NCBI GenBank assembly: GCA_951812925.1
Contig: OX638369.1
Span: 29,872,392 to 29,936,391, forward strand
Length of the DNA stretch: 64,000 nucleotides
From: Calliopum simillimum
Taxonomy: Eukaryota; Arthropoda; Insecta; Diptera; Lauxaniidae
Reading direction: 5' to 3'
The notes beneath the pieces were generated by a model. That model was not told where the DNA came from. It ran no database searches and worked only from the letters and a program-made list of their open reading frames with translations. Positions 11,401 through 21,690 of the stretch are shown here, in pieces. The position numbers and the translations under genes are program-made. How positions within the stretch are numbered: the first letter of the stretch is position 1; every line of letters starts with the position of its first letter.

Positions 11401-13920
11401 ACGATTTTTGGATATTTTCATAAATTTTTTTTTTTCCATAGAATTTTCACAAATTTTAATAAAACATATGTCTATTCGCTTTAAAAACTCTCTTCCAGAT
11501 CTACTATAAAATCAGTCTATTTCTCTGAGGTGTATCAACTTGATTTCGCACAAAAAAGTTCAGAAGCACGTGACTATGTAAACAATTGGGTATCACATAA
11601 TACATTTGGAAAAATACCAAACATTATAAATGGCCCAATACCCAGTTCCACAAATGTCATACTTGCGAGTGCACTTTATTTTAAAGGTTTTTGGGAAAAT
11701 GATTTCATTGAGCAGGCAACAACTCTAAATAATTTCTATCCTGATGGCAAAAATGCACCATCAGTTAAAGTACAAATGATGGCAACTGGTGGTATTTTTC
11801 CTTATCACGACTCTGTGGAACACAATTGTCGTATAATTGGTTTTCCCTACAAAGGTAATAGGAGTGCAATGTACATCATACAGCCAAATCAGTCAACACG
11901 CTCAAAACTACGAGAATTCCAACGTACATTAAAAGCAAAGATAATCGAAGATTTGATCTCAAAAATGACCAAAAAGACAGCTATTGTCGCATTTCCAAAA
12001 TTTCATTTGATACGTAACATTAATACGCGTTCCATACTTAATAAATTCGGCATAAATGATATCTTCACTAGCGGAGTAAGTGATTTATCATTAATTAATG
12101 GTGGATTAAATACCACAGCTCCGAAAAAATATCGGAAATGCAAAAATAAAGGGTTTGCTGCCGGTCGTAAGTCAGCATTGGACCGCTTGGAATATCAACG
12201 TCCTGTTATAGAAGATAATAGCAGATCAGATCTCTTTGTAGAAGATATTGTACATATGGTGGATTTAAATGTTAATGAATATGGTACAGAAGCTGCTGCT
12301 GCAACACTAACTTACCTAAGAAAATCCGGTCCAAATGTTTTGTTCCGTACTGAAGAACCATTTTTGTTTATGGTTCGTGACGATCCAACTAAATTAATTT
12401 TATTCTATGGTTATTACAATGAACCAGACAATTAAAAACTATAAAGTATTTATTGTAAAAGTTAACTATTTATAAATAATTTATAAAATGCATTATTTAT
12501 TTATACACATACACACAACATATTTTTAATTTAAATAAATTATATTTAATATTATTTGCAATATGTAAAACTTGGCTTTTATTTTATTGTTATTGCTACA
12601 TGCCACGCCCACTTGAAAATAATGGGGGTTATCATGAATAAATATTACCGGGGAATTTTTCTCAGACTACATAGATAATGTACGGCCCCAATAACTCGAT
12701 ATTCTTGTTCAATATGGCTTAGCCAAATATTTTATCTTTTTTCTATTTTTTCACTTTTTAATTTCTCCGACTTGTGTCTGTTGGAATCAACCAATTTATA
12801 AATTTCCTGGATTGGGGAATTGACAATAAGTTTAATCCTATTCTATTAAGCAATTAAGCAAAACAAGTAACTTAAAGTTTTCGTTTTTTTACTTTACAGT
12901 TCTACTTTACAATCAGTCTACCGCTCAGAGGTGACACAACTTGATTTTGCACGAAAAGAAGCACAAGCACGTGACTATATTAATAATTGGGTATCGCAGA
13001 GTACATTTGGGAAAGTACCAAATATTTTAACAGGCCAAATACCAAGTTCCACAAATGTCATACTTGCGAGCGCGCTTTATTTCAAAGGTTTTTGGGAAAA
13101 TGCATTTTTCGAATTGGCTACAGCTGTGGATAATTTTTATCCTGATGGTAAAAATTCAGCACCAATTAAAGTACAAATGATGGCAACAGGTGGCACTTTT
13201 CCTTATCATGACTCAGTGGAACACAATTGTCGCATAATTGGTTTTCCTTACAAAGGCAATAAGACCGCAATGTACATTATACAACCGAATCAGTCAACAC
13301 GTTCGAAACTACGAGATTTTCAACGTACTTTAAATGCACAGAAAATCGAAGATTTAATCTCGAAAATGACCAAGAGGACAGCTATTGTAGCATTTCCGAA
13401 ATTTCATTTGATACGTAGCCTTAATATGCGTTCCATACTTAGCCAATTCGGTGTAAATGATATCTTCACTAGCGGAGTTAGTGATTTATCATTAATAAAC
13501 GGTGGCTGGGATACCACTAACACTCCACCACAAACATATGCTCCTGTACCAACAACAAACCAGAATGATAGATTAGTCTTTACTCCAAATGGTTCGAGAC
13601 AAAGACGTCAAAGTCAACACATGCAACCTCTTTATGCGCGACAAACAAGAGAATCGCCTTTGCAACGCTTAGAATATCAACGTCCTGTCGTTAACGTCGA
13701 TAAAAGCAAATCGGAGCTCTTTGTAGAGGAAATTGTACATAAGGTTGATTTTGATATCAATGAACATGGTACAGAAGCGGCTGCAGCCACATTAACTTAC
13801 TTAAGACGTTCTGGAACAGATATTTTATTCCGTGCAGAAGAACCATTTTTGTTTTTGGTCCGTGACGATCCAACGAAGTTAATTTTATTTTATGGGTATT
13901 TCAATGAACCAGATAATTAA
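5464..13920 (+). CDS. Spn28Dc: secreted serpin, Spn28Dc-type, with two alternative terminal exons
   Basis: Exon 1 is 5464-6185 and ends in phase 2 at AG|GTAAGA. It can join 11499-12435 (isoform A, 552 aa) or 12900-13920 (isoform B, 580 aa). Exon 1 gives a hydrophobic signal peptide (SLSLLVLLLLVGL, residues 8-20), a low-complexity linker, then the serpin N-terminal helices and the SPVSIMSALALLMLGAKGRS block. Both terminal exons supply the rest: SSTNVILASALYFKGFWEN, the hinge GTEAAAAT, and the closing EPFLF...RDDPTKLILFYGY. Serpins trap proteases by inserting the cleaved reactive-centre loop; the hinge keeps small residues at P15-P9, so both isoforms look inhibitory. The name comes from sequence resemblance and from the neighbours WWOX and SDHAF4, which share region 28D in Drosophila. 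The target protease cannot be read from the sequence. Two adjacent ATGs (5464, 5467) exist; I used the first. Confidence 0.9.
6371..6431. repeat. perfect 18-bp hairpin in serpin intron 1
   Basis: TCCCGGGGAATTTTTCTC (6371-6388) is exactly complementary to GAGAAAAATTCCCCGGGA (6414-6431), with a 25-nt loop, 186 bp after the exon 1 donor. The right arm plus its flank (6409-6429) is also complementary to 12648-12668. It could be a small MITE or an RNA structure acting in splicing. Confidence 0.75.
7190..7320. repeat. AAGCGCTT-rich dispersed repeat fragment
   Basis: Contains CATGCAATG(C/T)TAAAAA, several AGCGCTT words and TTTTTCCCCTTG. The same words occur in the fuller copies at 43725-44025 and 61060-61365 and in a fragment at 59900-60055. 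Confidence 0.5.
7763..7893. mobile_element. small palindromic MITE
   Basis: GGGACTGAATCG...ACGTGACGTAAAACCATG is mirrored by CATGATTTTACGTCACGAG...CGATTCAACCCC. The 130-bp unit sits within the left arm of the large intronic palindrome, so it inserted later. Confidence 0.6.
9320..11498. other. serpin intron 1, right part
   Basis: No coding or RNA gene seen. One short palindrome at about 10098-10203 (ATCTGTTCGTTTACTCCAA mirrored by TTGGAGTAAACGAACAGA) resembles a MITE remnant. The rest is AT-rich. Confidence 0.5.
11499..12435 (+). CDS. Spn28Dc: serpin alternative terminal exon A
   Basis: Acceptor CTCTTCCAG ends at 11498; the exon continues the phase-2 codon of exon 1 (AG+A = Arg). It encodes STIKSVYFSEVYQLDFAQK, the serpin core, the hinge NEYGTEAAAATLTYLRKSG, FRTEEPFLF, and a stop at 12433-12435. 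Counting 17 residues from the hinge glutamate puts P1 near Ser of RKSG, with Lys as the alternative one residue earlier. Compared with exon B it lacks about 28 residues of the Pro/Gln/Arg-rich insertion before LEYQRPV. An AATAAA at 12534-12539 makes it a complete last exon. Confidence 0.85.
12534..12539 (+). terminator. poly(A) signal for serpin exon A
   Basis: AATAAA about 100 bp after the exon A stop, 5' of the exon B acceptor. Its presence supports terminal-exon choice rather than cassette splicing. Confidence 0.6.
12648..12668 (+). promoter_or_regulatory. possible RNA-pairing site between serpin exons A and B
   Basis: This 21-nt stretch begins CCGGGGAATTTTTCTC and is the exact reverse complement of 6409-6429 in intron 1. 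Pairing in the pre-mRNA would loop out exon A and bring the exon 1 donor near exon B. The regulatory reading is inference; a dispersed repeat copied to both places explains the match equally well. Confidence 0.3.
12900..13920 (+). CDS. Spn28Dc: serpin alternative terminal exon B
   Basis: Acceptor TTTACTTTACAG ends at 12899; the shared codon becomes AGT (Ser). The product is collinear with exon A throughout and very similar, including identical stretches such as SSTNVILASALYFKGFWEN. The hinge is NEHGTEAAAATLTYLRRSG. It differs mainly by a longer insertion between NGGWDTT and LEYQRPV, rich in Pro, Gln and Arg and containing the dibasic run RQRRQ, a plausible but unproven processing site. The stop is at 13918-13920, with a poly(A) signal at 13969-13974. 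The exon is best explained as a tandem duplicate of exon A rather than a separate gene, because it has no N-terminal exon of its own. Confidence 0.85.
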
Positions 13921-13968
13921 TAGCTATAACTCATTTTTTTGTAATTCTCTTTTTAAAATGTTTAAAGA

Positions 13969-13974
13969 AATAAA
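13969..13974 (+). terminator. poly(A) signal for serpin exon B
   Basis: AATAAA 49 bp after the exon B stop codon. Confidence 0.6.
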
Positions 13975-13979
13975 TTAAT

Positions 13980-14640
13980 ACATGTACAATATGTATATTT
14001 GTTTAATTTAATGAACTGTTTATAATTTTGGATTTATAAAATGCGTTGGGATTATTACCGAACCGCTATAGTCCTATCTCCATTTTTTCAATTGTTGGGA
14101 AATGCATAAGGAAGATTTCATACAGTTGTTATTTAGATATTTAGAATTGCCTACTATCTATATAAGTACATATCGTTAGCTTAATATAGAAAAGGCGTAC
14201 CTCACATTTTCAATACTTTACAGGAGAAGGAAAAAACTGAATATAATTTGATACGCCAAATGTTTAAAAAAACTTTAAATGCAATTTACAACAAAAACTA
14301 TAAACAATTTTCATTCTAGGATTTTCTTTTTATTTTCTTTGTTTTTTGGGTAGTTTTGTGTGTTTGGTCTTTTCATTTTAAAATTTTTTTAAAAAAAAAG
14401 TGAGTTAGGTTATTGTAAAAAGAATAATTTAAAAATTATGAATAAAATTTAAGTTATTCAATATAAAATGAACAAAGAAAGTTTATTGGATTGGACAAAA
14501 ATTTTAACGAAAATGTTTGTTTTGTATGGAAGATTATCATAAAAGTGGTGACAATCAGCAGGTAACAACACTTTAAAACATTAAAGTGTACATCAAGTAA
14601 AGTTTATGATGATAAAGTACCCACAGCAACCAAACTCATA
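13980..14640. other. 3' intergenic of serpin, nothing recognised
   Basis: AT-rich DNA without a supportable ORF or repeat before the tandem array that starts near 14643. Confidence 0.45.
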
Positions 14641-14642
14641 GA

Positions 14643-15190
14643 TGATATTGATGTTTTCCCGTCTGAATACCTTGATACTCTTCGTATTGATTATGAAGCC
14701 TTCGGGTGACTTTCGGGAACCTTCGGATGCCTTAGTAAACTATCAATTAAGGCTTGTTGATAGTCCGCCATATTCTTTAAATACCTAGGAATTCTTTGTT
14801 TTGATTTTGAAGCTTTCGGGTGAACTTCTGGAACCTTCGGGTGTCTTAAAAAACCACCAGTTAGACCTTTTTGATAGTCCGCCAATGATATTTTCCCTCT
14901 GGTATACCGAAATATTCTTCGTTTTGACTATCAAGCCTTCGGGTGGTCTTTGAGAACCTTCGGGTGTCTTAGAAAACTATCAAATAAGGTTCATTGATAG
15001 TCTACCATAGATGTTTTTCCTCTAGTATGCCCAGGTATTCTTCGTTTTGACCAGAAAACCTTCGGGAACCTTCGTGTATAGTATAAAAACCTTCCCATAT
15101 TTGAAATACTCTCACTGCCAAGTTTTCAGCTCAATTAACCGAATAGTTTCTGAGTGATGTTATCACTATTTAAACGCTACATATTGTGTG
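14643..15190. repeat. about 120-bp tandem repeat array, left arm of a fold-back
   Basis: Three to four diverged units of about 115-125 bp, each with CTTCGTTTTGA...AAGCCTTCGGGTG...GAACCTTCGGGTGTCTTA...GATAGTCCGCCA. Related units lie in inverted orientation at about 16400-16740, so the two sets form arms around 15190-16400. The short open frame on the minus strand at 14691-14885 is a by-product of the repeat. Confidence 0.7.
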
Positions 15191-15699
15191 TTAGGGCTTT
15201 TTTCTTTCAAGAATTTTTTGTTATGTGTTAGGACTTTTTTAAAATTGACTATAACTTGGCTATTTTTGATATTATCATGTCTAATTTTTGTAGGGAGGTG
15301 TATTAGAGAGTGGCCAACCAGAATAGGCAAAAAAGTCAATTTCGAAAAAATTTGAGTTACGCCTTTTCCATATTAAGCTAGCGATATATATAAAAAGGCA
15401 AACGCAATCGGAAAGGTTGTGAAGACGAGCAGTGTATAGGATTTCGATTTTTATGAAATTCGGTTTGGGCATGGGGTTAACACCAAGGAACCATAATATG
15501 GCCATTACATTTTACAGTCGGTTTTGCCACGCCCCTAAAGAGAAAACGAGCAGACATGTTTTCTTTAGTTAACAGTTGGGTGGTCTTTTTAAAGTCAAAT
15601 CAAAACGGTCGAATTTCTGCTATAAGGTAAACTCTAGTTTTAATAAAACGATGTGTGCAATAATTTTACCTATAGTACTTATATTTTAACATTTATATA

Positions 15700-16381
15700 C
15701 AGGGTGGGCGGGAATCGGTAGAACACCGTAAAATGTAAGATTCCGTGGACTATTTTGAACAACTTTTCTCAGTTCCATTTTTTAAAATTCGCAAAACGAA
15801 CGGAGATAAAGCCATCGGAAGATCTGCATATAGCTTTATGAAAACTGCTATAGGCTCGGAGCGCCTTAATGGATTTTAATATTATTAGTGTAATATGAAA
15901 GGTATTTTAACTGGCTACAAAATCGGATTTCAAAAGTTTCAAATTCAAGTCTTGATTTTCGAGATATGGCGTATTTTCGGTGTAATTGCTGAATTTCACG
16001 GGAATTTCTTTGGTTTACTTTTTTATTTTCCTATAAAAAAATATACTAATGAAAGAAATCTGGTACGAATTGCATATCAAATGAAAGGAAATAGATTAGG
16101 CTTCCATAATTTGTTACTAAAACTATGGGTTAGTAAGACATTTTTTTGGAAAAAAAGTGCTTTAAAAAAACTGATCAAAATTTTCGGAAATTCGCCATAC
16201 TTCGAAAATCATTACTCGGATTTAAAATTTTTGTTCGCCGATTTTGTAGCCAGTTAAAATACCATGACACCAATATTATTAAAATCCATCAAGGGGCTCC
16301 GAACTTATACCAGTTTTCATACAGATATATCCCGATCATCCGATGGCTCCATTGGTGTTCTACCGATTCCCGCGCGCCCTA
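15700..16381. mobile_element. palindromic TA-flanked MITE, 0.68 kb
   Basis: Ends CAGGGTGGGCGGGAATCGG and the inverse CCGATTCCCGCGCGCCCT. About 200 bp at each end are complementary (TGGATTTTAATATTATTAGTG / CACCAATATTATTAAAATCC; TTTTAACTGGCTACAAAATCGG / CCGATTTTGTAGCCAGTTAAAA). Flanking TA and the ends suggest the Tc1/mariner superfamily. Partial copies of its ends occur at 17300-17370 and 30185-30260. It sits between the arms of the 14643-16740 fold-back. Confidence 0.75.
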
Positions 16382-16399
16382 AATATAAAAATGACTGTG

Positions 16400-16740
16400 T
16401 GTCTGTGTGAAGCATTATCACTCAGAAACTATTCGTCCAATTGAGCTGAAAATTTGGGAATTAGTGTATCTCAAGTATAGCAAGGTTTTTTGTCTATAAA
16501 CAAAGGTTTCCGAAGATCACCTGAAGGCTTCATAGTCAAAATAAAGAATATTTAGGTACACTGGAGGGAAAATATCTATGGCACACTACCAACAAGTTTT
16601 AACTGATAGATTTCTGGGACAACCGAAGGTTCCCGAAGGCTCGATAGTCAGAACGAAGAAGATTAAGCAATACTAGGGGGAAAATATCTATTGCAGACTA
16701 TCAACAAGCTTTGATTAATAGTTTTTTGGAATATCCGATA
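16400..16740. repeat. inverted right arm of the 120-bp repeat fold-back
   Basis: Carries reverse complements of the 14643-15190 units (CCGAAGGTTCCCGAAGGCT, AGTCAAAATAAAGAATA, GGGAAAATATCTATGG) and the shared flank TATCACTCAGAAACTATTCG. Confidence 0.65.
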
Positions 16741-17219
16741 TCGTCCAGATTCATGCCATTCAGTTGGGGCCACAAGAACTCCGTTATCGTGTTGCTCTCT
16801 GTGGATGAATTTTGTTCTCATGGATCGCGCTTCACCGGTGAAGATGACTTTGTTCAAAAAATTTGCATTCACTTCCTTTTACTCCATTGAACGATTGATT
16901 TAAGCTCTTGAGTATGTTGAATCTTGTACGGGTGAAAGTGAAGGTCTGTTGTTAAAATTCGCTGCGTAGTGCTTCGTGAAATTCCGAATTTATTCAGACC
17001 GACCGGCACGTCGACTGTCCATAATCGACCCAGTTTCTTCAAATTTTTTAACCATTCTTTTGTTTTTTGACACATTAGGTGCATTTCCACGGCCGAAAAT
17101 TTGGGCATTATATATTTTTTTGGTCTGCATTTCGTTTTCCTTTTTAAACGAAAAAACAAAAGAAACAATGCCCAAATATGATGTAACGTCCAAAAACACA
17201 AAAACGGAATAACGGCCAA
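16690..17219 (-). pseudogene. mariner/Tc1-type transposase relic
   Basis: Reading the minus strand from 17219 down gives, across frame changes, a helix-turn-helix segment (GISRSTTQRILTTDLHFHPYK, then IQHTQELK) followed by the start of a DDE region (NFLNKVIFTGEARS...KFIHREQHDN). Order and spacing match IS630/mariner-like transposases, in which this motif reads FLxxxIFSDEAHF; here the Asp is replaced by Gly (TGEAR), one catalytic acid lost. Start, much of the catalytic core and the C terminus are missing, so the copy is inactive. Confidence 0.7.
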
Positions 17220-17299
17220 ATTATACTCATATACCTGTGGGCGTTATTTCCAAAATGATCATCGCCCAAATATATAAGGACTTTGGGCGTTATCGAAAG

Positions 17300-17880
17300 T
17301 TCGACATACCTCGAAAATCATGACTCGGATTTAAAACTTTTGTGCTTCGATTTTGTAGCCAGTTAAAATACCATGACTAAGGAAAAAAATGTCTGTACAG
17401 ATTAAATTTGTCTGCGGGATTATTGTCACATTTTGTTTACATTTTGAAATTGATAAAAGTTTAATAAGAAAGAAAATTATGGAAAATTGGTTTATATTCC
17501 AAATAATTTTCAACGAAAATAAATTTCGTCATGGTTCTGAAACCATTTAAGCCAAATTATAAGATTTGGTGCAATGCTTCACTATGGTATGTCGAAGAGC
17601 TGTTTCCAAGGGGGATTAAAAGGAGAAATACTTCTACCCTCTCTTTAAAAAAATATGTTCCGAATTAAGCATTATTTAGTAATTTTACATCCACTTCTCG
17701 TATTCGTATTTTTCCTTCAAAAGATTCTTTTTTCTCACACCCGGTCCCCTTAAGTCCCTTACAAACTATATAATTAAATCCAAGTTAGTCCTTATGAATC
17801 TACTTCAAACCCTCAGCAGTAAGTTTGAAACATGCCTTAACTGGGAACCTGGTCAAGGTATAGAGTCGTTAAGAGTATCA
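17300..17880. other. MITE end fragment, then unassigned DNA
   Basis: 17300-17370 repeats the right-end sequence of the 15700-16381 element (CATGACTCGGATTTAAAA, GATTTTGTAGCCAGTTAAAA). The remainder to 17880 shows no gene or clear repeat. Confidence 0.5.
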
Positions 17881-17883
17881 CTT

Positions 17884-18733
17884 CCCTTGTGCCGCCTCTA
17901 GATTCTAATGGATTAATATGAATAAAGAAAGTGTCCATTTGAATCTATTTGGATTCAGACCACGAAACCTCTGGATTGTATACCAACCCATTTCAATCTA
18001 ATGGATTGAAATGGATTTGAAAAATAAAAAGTCAACTTATTATTCGGGCAATGTTTTCATGCTTTCATGCTTTCAAGTGCCACAAGGTTTACATATAGTA
18101 AACTTAAATAATTGCAGTTGGATTAAAATGGATTAGACTGGATTGACAATAGGCGTTTTTCTTTTTTTGTTCAGAGAAGAGCTATGAGCAGAGCGTGAGC
18201 ACGTCGAGTATAACCTGAACAGAGCACGCTCAGAGCGCTATTAAAGTCCAGTTAAACTGCCAAAAAAATCCAAATAAATTATTAAATTTATTTTATTTTA
18301 CTTCAAAATAACCAGCACAGTCCAAAATGGAGTTTGTTTTTATTTTATCTTGTTTATTTTTCTACTTTCAAATGTCAATTTTGATGTGCTCTTTGTCTTT
18401 TACTCTGAATGCTCGGTCGTTTCATTCTGAGCTCATAGAGCGCGCTCTGATTTCACTCTGAACAAAAAAAGGAAACACAAATTATTTTTTGACAACTCAG
18501 ACTACTCTGAACGAAAAAAAAAAAAAACGCCTATTGATCGCGTTTTTTTTTCAATAGCATACTGGATTGAAAAGTGCTCAAATTGGATTGTAGTTGGACT
18601 TTAAAAATAAAAAATAAAATACGATTCTGAATCCAAATATATCCGAGAAATTTGGTACACAATTCTGGAACAGAATATGGATTCAGATAGATTGCGTATT
18701 TTTCCCATTTCAATCCAGTGGCGGGCACAAGGG
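17884..18733. mobile_element. CCCTTGTGCC-ended TIR element with a nested MITE
   Basis: CCCTTGTGCC (17884-17893) is inverted at 18724-18733 (GGCACAAGGG). Both sides carry clusters of ATGGATT/AATCCA words. The interior is interrupted by a second inverted-repeat element at 18148-18537. No transposase is present. Superfamily not assigned. Confidence 0.65.
18148..18537. mobile_element. nested MITE, CAATAGGCGTTTTT ends
   Basis: CAATAGGCGTTTTTCTTTTT...GTTCAGAG on the left is mirrored by CTCTGAACGAAAAA...AACGCCTATTG on the right; the subterminal TCAGAG/CTCTGA words repeat several times. Non-coding. Confidence 0.7.
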
Positions 18734-19069
18734 CACTAAAGGATTCTGGGATTCTCGCCGTGTTGCCAAGTTGCCAAGTCCGCGCCAAAGCGGCAAAGGT
18801 TTCCTTTTTTGGTTTTTTCGATACTTTCAGAGTTTTTAATATTAAAATATTAAAGAAAAGCATAAAGCAATGGTCTCTTATTATTTTAATAATAATGGGC
18901 TGCCAATTTGCCAATTGTCAAAATTGTATATAATATCTGTCATGTTGTGCGTTTTATTTGTAAATTAAGTTATGGTCATTAAGGTGAAATAAACTAAAAA
19001 ACAATATTAAATATCTGTCAAATTTGTATATAATATACAAAAAAAGCTACATATATCCTGTAGGAAATA

Positions 19070-20185
19070 TGGTCATTCCCTAATACTCTTTTTTTTTTTT
19101 TGGTAACTTAGTACTTTAGTACTACACCTTTTTTAATTTAATTTCAGAAGTTTTCATTTATATTTGAGAAATTTTCATTTATATTTCAGAAACTTTCATT
19201 TATATTTGAGAAATTTTCATTTATATTTGAGAAATTTTCATTTTAATTTCAGAAATTTTCATTTTAATTTCAGAGATTTTCATTTTAATTTCAGAAAAAA
19301 TTTTATTTTGGTTTAATAAGGTTTGTATGACGAAAACACTTTGCTTATTTTAATTTTTTAAGACAGATGCTACGTAGAGTTAACAAAAGGGCATGAATCG
19401 ATATTTCCCATTGATACTTAGTATAGTAAGTTAGGACCCTACTCGCCCATGCTCAACCCAATTGCAACCATTTGATATAAGCTAAGGACTCATGTCAAGT
19501 CACACATTCAGGTTCCAATTGTGCACGGAGTAGGTGTTGGAGAGCAACGGCTTGTTTATTTAGAGCAGCAAATAGACGGAGGAATTCCAGCAATTGCTTG
19601 CAGTGACTGCGCTAGGGGCTGTGCAACATACATCGTTATTTACAGCCACTGCTTTGAAGCTCGAAAATATGCCGGTTGAAGAGTTAATTGTATATGCATC
19701 AATAACTAACCCGTGTTATTCAGTTTTCATTGTAAATGTTTCATTGTTAAATTATTATCTCATGACTTTCTTTGAAATTAAATATCTGAACTGGTGATTT
19801 TCACTTTCCGCTTAATATACTGTTAATGGGCAATATCGATCATGCCTTTTGTTAACTCTACGCACCATTTTTCTTCAAAAATTAAAATAAGCAAATTGTT
19901 TTTGTCATACAAACTTTACTAAACTTAAATAAAATTTTTTTCTGAAATTAAAATGAAAATTTCTCAAATTAAAATTAATATTTCTGAAATTAAAATGAAT
20001 ATTTCTGAAATTAAAATGAAAATTTCTCAAATATAAATGAAATTTTCTCAAATATAAATGAAAATTTCTCAAATATAAATGAAAGTTTCTGAAATATAAA
20101 TGAAAATTTCTCAAATATAAATGAAAACTTCTGAAATTAAATTAAAAAAGGTGTAGTAAATCACTAAAGTAATATAAGGGGTATT
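19070..20185. mobile_element. Foldback-like element with tandemly repeated arms
   Basis: Each arm holds about eight head-to-tail copies of a 21-bp unit of the type AAATTTTCATTTATATTTGAG (left, about 19145-19310; right, inverted, about 19930-20130). Outer flanks (TACTACACCTTTTTTAATTT / AAATTAAAAAAGGTGTAGTA) and inner flanks (TAGAGTTAACAAAAGG / CCTTTTGTTAACTCTA) are also inverted. A unique loop of about 415 bp lies between. Long inverted repeats made of short tandem units are the signature of Foldback (FB) elements of Drosophila. No ORF of note in the loop. Confidence 0.8.
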
Positions 20186-20590
20186 CATGATCTAGAGTAA
20201 CGTCCTGAGTAACAGAGAAACAGGGTAACAGTGCTCAACCACAACAACAAAATATACGTAAGTTACTCTGTTACTCTTTTACCCTTTTAGTCAAGCTATT
20301 TTCTAGTGTAAAATAATCTTACACTTTTGCCTTTTTTTTACTATTTCTATTTCTATAAAAACGTTTGAACTTGTTTATGATTGAGAGGCAATTTTCGTTC
20401 ATCAAAAATAAAAATTTGAATGAGAGCAAAATATTCATTTTAATTTTTTTTTTTTTTTTTGTTGTCAGCTAAAATTATTTTGAGAAACAAAAAATATACG
20501 TGCAAAGTATTGAGTATGCTCACTATTCAGAGTAACTGAGTGCACTTTTACCCTGTTACTCAGCTCGTTACTCTAGATCGTGAATAACTC
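20178..20590. mobile_element. MITE, TATTCATGATCTAGAGTAAC ends
   Basis: Left TATTCATGATCTAGAGTAAC plus CTGAGTAACAG is mirrored by CTGTTACTCAG and GTTACTCTAGATCGTGAATA. Unit about 410 bp, non-coding. A partial relative begins near 38440. Confidence 0.75.
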
Positions 20591-21109
20591 TATAGAAACA
20601 AATAGAGAGTAAACTAAGTTTTACTCTCAGCGAGACTAAAACAGAAAATTGGTAAAAATTTAAAAATTTTTCCAGCCTTTGTTTATTTATTTTATAAAGG
20701 TTCCAGTGTCGGATTACCTATGGAGCGTTGGCCGACCAATGGGATGTTTTAGAACAGTGGTTCTCAACTGGTGGAGCGCGCCCCCCTAGGAGGGAGTGAA
20801 GACAACTCTGAGGGGTGCTAAAAATTTAAAAAACAACATTTTTCTTATCTAATCTAACTATATTGATGCTTTTGAAGTTTTGAATTATTCTTTAAACGTT
20901 ATACGTAAATACAGGCAGGTTTTGAAATCCAATTCTCTTTGATATCGGAATTAAATAAAATTTAAGGTGAAAAAAGATTAAATCGGATTTATATTCCAAT
21001 AAACCAAATTGGTCATCATCTACGTTCGTTTTACTGAAAAGTAATTTCGATTTGAAGTTAATTATACAAAGCAACATGTAGAGAGAAAAAATTTGATTGA
21101 TTTTTTTTT

Positions 21110-21690
21110 TGCGGTAGCTGAGTCCAAATCTGCCAACCGTTTTTTTCTATCAGGTCTGTGATCCAAATAATCCTTAATTTAAAGTTCAAAAGACGTTATT
21201 TTCAGACATTGGCGCATATTCACAATAAATCTTATCTTTTAACTTTCCAAATTCGATCATAACTGTCCATTGGTACGATATCTGAATTCGATTCAAATTT
21301 AAGATATTGTTGAGCCAATTGTAAACTTGTAAATTGTAAACTATCCTATCTTTTTAATAATTTTTAGGATAGTTATAAAACAGCTCAGAATTCCATTACT
21401 ACTGAAGTTTGGAAAATTGTTTTCATTCTATTTGATAGATTATTCTGTTTATTTAATAGAAGATAATAGAAATGGAGTTCTGAGCTGTTTTTTAACCTCT
21501 CCAAAAAATTTAAAAAAACTGATTGGATAGCATACAATTGACTCAACGATGTCTCGGAAAGTTATGATTCAATGGGAAAAGTTAAAATATAAAATACATA
21601 CCTACTGCCTGAATGAGCGCCATATGCCTGAATTTTGAGCAAGATAACTCGAATCCCAGGACTGATAGAGAAAAAGGTTGCCAGAATCGA
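21110..21690. mobile_element. fold-back MITE, CTATCAGGTC family
   Basis: CCAAATCTGCCAACCG...CTATCAGGTCTGTGATCC on the left, and CCAGGACTGATAGAG...GGTTGCCAGA on the right, with inner inverted CAGCTCAGAATTCCATT / AATGGAGTTCTGAGCTG. It resembles the inner palindrome of serpin intron 1 (7958-8845). Confidence 0.65.

Noticed and set aside
12900..13920. Exon B as an independent serpin gene
   Set aside because: There is no N-terminal coding exon between 12436 and 12899, and the phase-2 acceptor fits exon 1 exactly.
14691..14885. 64-codon minus-strand ORF with internal peptide repeat (ADYQKGL.../ADYQQAL...)
   Set aside because: The repeat in the peptide is just the 120-bp tandem DNA repeat read in one frame; units elsewhere contain stops.
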